Of a stretch of 64,000 nucleotides of DNA, positions 62,655 through 64,000 are shown piece by piece. Location of the stretch: assembly GCF_024623785.1 (NCBI RefSeq), contig NZ_JANKBZ010000035.1, positions 60,960 to 124,959 of the forward strand, written 5' to 3'. Position numbers and translations under genes: made by a program. The DNA is from Archangium lipolyticum. GTDB lineage: Bacteria > Myxococcota > Myxococcia > Myxococcales > Myxococcaceae. Numbering within the stretch: the first letter of the stretch is position 1; each line of letters starts with the position of its first letter. The notes under the pieces are model-generated. The model had not been told where the DNA came from. It saw nothing but the letters and a program-made list of their open reading frames with translations, and searched no databases.

Positions 62655-63806
62655 CTACCGCCAGCCGAGCAGCTCGCGCAGCAGGGATGTCAGCTGCCCG
62701 GCGACGCGCTGGTGTGTCTTGCGGCTGGGGTGCCAGGCGCAGCCAAAGCCCTCCTCCTCGCGGCGGGGGGGCACCTCGACGAAGTGCACGCGGGCATCTC
62801 CGCCCTGACGCAGGGTCTCCACCACGCCAGAGATGAGCGTGCGGGCATGGGTGCGCGCGTGGACCTCCTTGGGCCACTCGTCAGCGAGACTGGAGCCGAG
62901 GACGCAGAGGATGTGGGCGTTGGGGTAGCGGCTCCGGATGCCCTCCACGAGGGCGCGGTAGGCACCGCGGAAGCGCTCCTCGCCGGGGTGCTCCTTCCAG
63001 AAGTCATTGGCGCCGAGCTGGATGACCACGGCGTCGGGCACCCACGAGTGGAAGTCCCAACGGCTGTCCTCGCGATAGGGGAGGGTGCGCTCGTAGAGCT
63101 GGGGCAGGGTGGGGGTGGGGTCGTTCGAGTAGTTGACGGCGACGCCCTTGCCGGAGAAGGCGATGAAGGCCGCCTCGGCCTGGAGCTCGCTGGCGGCGAG
63201 GGCGGCCCAGGTGAGGGAGTTGCGCTGGGTCTCCGCGTTGAAGCTGCACGTCTCGTTCTTGCCCTCGATGCCGTAGCCGGTGAGGCCCGAGTCGCCGATG
63301 AACTCGAGGCGGCGCGAGGGGGCTGGGGGAGCGGGCAGCAACCGGGCACCCGGATCCAGCTCGAGCCCGAGGAGCTGGGTCTCCCCGACGACGGACTCGG
63401 TCTCCTTCTCCAGGCGCAGCACGTGCTCACCCTCGGGGAGGTGTTCGGCGAGGCGGTAGAGCAGGCGTCCCTCGCCCACGTAGAGGTCGCGGAAGGGCGA
63501 GCCATCCACGCTGAAGCGGAAGCGGTTGGGGGACAGCTCCTCGTTCTTGGGCAGGTCGAGCAGACGCAGGCCGATGGAGGTACCGGTGAAGCGCGCGGTC
63601 AGGGACGTGCCCCCCCAGGCGAGACGGGGACCACCCGGATGCTCACGATCCACCCGTCCGCTGAAGTGTAGCTCCGAGGCCAGGGGAGACACCTGCACGG
63701 GAACGGTGCGGCAGCCACCGAGCACTGCCAGTGCCATCACCAGGCTCAACAGCCTCCAGGGGGCATGCCTCGTTCGCGAATCGAGGGGATGGCTCATTCC
63801 CTCCAT
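62655..63806 (-). CDS. SGNH-type esterase lipoprotein, carbohydrate-esterase-2-like
   Basis: 383 residues from ATG 63806; an ATG at 63797 is nearly equivalent. The lipobox is LGGC (Cys32). An N-terminal jelly-roll (about 45-160) precedes the SGNH hydrolase: block I FIGDSG with the nucleophile Ser173, block III QLGAND, and block V WHPSRKTHQRVA with His. CE2-type enzymes deacetylate sugars. The second half of the GDSL motif is altered (GDSG) as in other CE2 members. It is probably surface-anchored. Confidence 0.85.
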   Translation of the reverse strand: MEGMSHPLDSRTRHAPWRLLSLVMALAVLGGCRTVPVQVSPLASELHFSGRVDREHPGGPRLAWGGTSLTARFTGTSIGLRLLDLPKNEELSPNRFRFSVDGSPFRDLYVGEGRLLYRLAEHLPEGEHVLRLEKETESVVGETQLLGLELDPGARLLPAPPAPSRRLEFIGDSGLTGYGIEGKNETCSFNAETQRNSLTWAALAASELQAEAAFIAFSGKGVAVNYSNDPTPTLPQLYERTLPYREDSRWDFHSWVPDAVVIQLGANDFWKEHPGEERFRGAYRALVEGIRSRYPNAHILCVLGSSLADEWPKEVHARTHARTLISGVVETLRQGGDARVHFVEVPPRREEEGFGCAWHPSRKTHQRVAGQLTSLLRELLGWR

Positions 63807-63896
63807 TCTAGTTCATCCGACAGCAGCCGATTGGATGCGAGGAGGTGAGGACCTCTCGGTCGCACTTCGCGCCAACTGGTCCGACCACAGGGTTGA

Positions 63897-63999
63897 TCAG
63901 AATAGCTCTGGAGGCTCGTCGCAGGCCGGGGAAGCAGGCAGCAGGAAGTAGACGCACAAAAGCCTGCGGCGGGTGAGCAGGCGGCTGACGTTGTGGGCC
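63897..63999 (-). CDS. possible 3' end of a gene continuing beyond the window
   Basis: On the minus strand an open frame enters from the window edge and stops at TGA 63897-63899, giving 34 residues. They are basic then hydrophobic (AHNVSRLLTRRRL, LCVYFLLPASPACDEPPELF). No family is recognised and the frame may not be coding. Confidence 0.2.
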   Translation of the reverse strand, partial: AHNVSRLLTRRRLLCVYFLLPASPACDEPPELF

Positions 64000-64000
64000 A

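Noticed and set aside
1..64000. CRISPR arrays, insertion sequences and prophage genes
   Set aside because: No direct-repeat/spacer pattern, transposase, integrase or phage structural protein is seen in any frame.

Overview
The window is 64 kb of very GC-rich, densely coded bacterial chromosome. It carries no rRNA, tRNA, CRISPR array, transposase or origin that I can recognise. Many exported lipoproteins, an FHA/AgmX-PglI-type protein, several hybrid sensor kinases, ELWxxDGT-repeat and NGLAF-repeat lipoproteins and secreted esterases together suggest a myxobacterium, probably of the Cystobacter/Archangium group. That assignment is inference from gene content; no phylogenetic marker was searched.

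Layout. 1-10.4 kb: the tail of a LysR regulator, a small exported protein, a five-PAS sensor kinase, then a minus-strand set of solute-binding protein, Cache-HAMP-PAS kinase and beta-barrel protein, a 2-oxoglutarate-type oxygenase and a Cys-rich lipoprotein. 10.5-15.9 kb: translation genes rplU-rpmA-obg-trmH, followed by a LolA-like protein and a lipoprotein. 15.9-21.8 kb: a minus-strand housekeeping run (cupin, HAD phosphatase, RNase J, YajQ, CBM9-like protein, RimO). 21.9-29.2 kb: response regulator, GIY-YIG protein, GAF-GAF kinase, lipoproteins and a methyltransferase. 29.2-36.5 kb: a tightly overlapping five-gene operon (SWIM zinc finger, DUF5691, MoxR AAA+, DUF5682, VWA). It resembles the uncharacterised E. 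coli yehLMPQ cluster and is the best candidate here for an undescribed system. 36.6-42 kb: a SnoaL-like protein and an ECF sigma / anti-sigma / caspase-like protease operon followed by a lipoprotein. 42-52 kb: transglutaminase-like, FHA-AgmX/PglI, NGLAF-repeat, pantothenate kinase, D-aminoacylase-like and SDR/hydrolase genes. 53-55.2 kb: a two-gene Septu-type (PtuA ATPase and PtuB HNH nuclease) anti-phage module of visibly lower GC, inserted next to argJ. 55.3-64 kb: argJ, a PQQ-sugar-dehydrogenase/PA14 protein, an orphan RelE/ParE-like protein, membrane proteins and a CE2-like SGNH esterase.

How the genes work together. Four sets look co-expressed because their frames overlap by 4 bases (ATGA/GTGA) or by 14-17 bases: the yeh-like operon, the ECF/anti-sigma/caspase operon, the Septu pair and the SDR/hydrolase pair. 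The ribosomal set and the RNase J-YajQ-RimO run form the conserved chromosomal core. The Septu pair and the small orphan toxin-like gene are the accessory elements.
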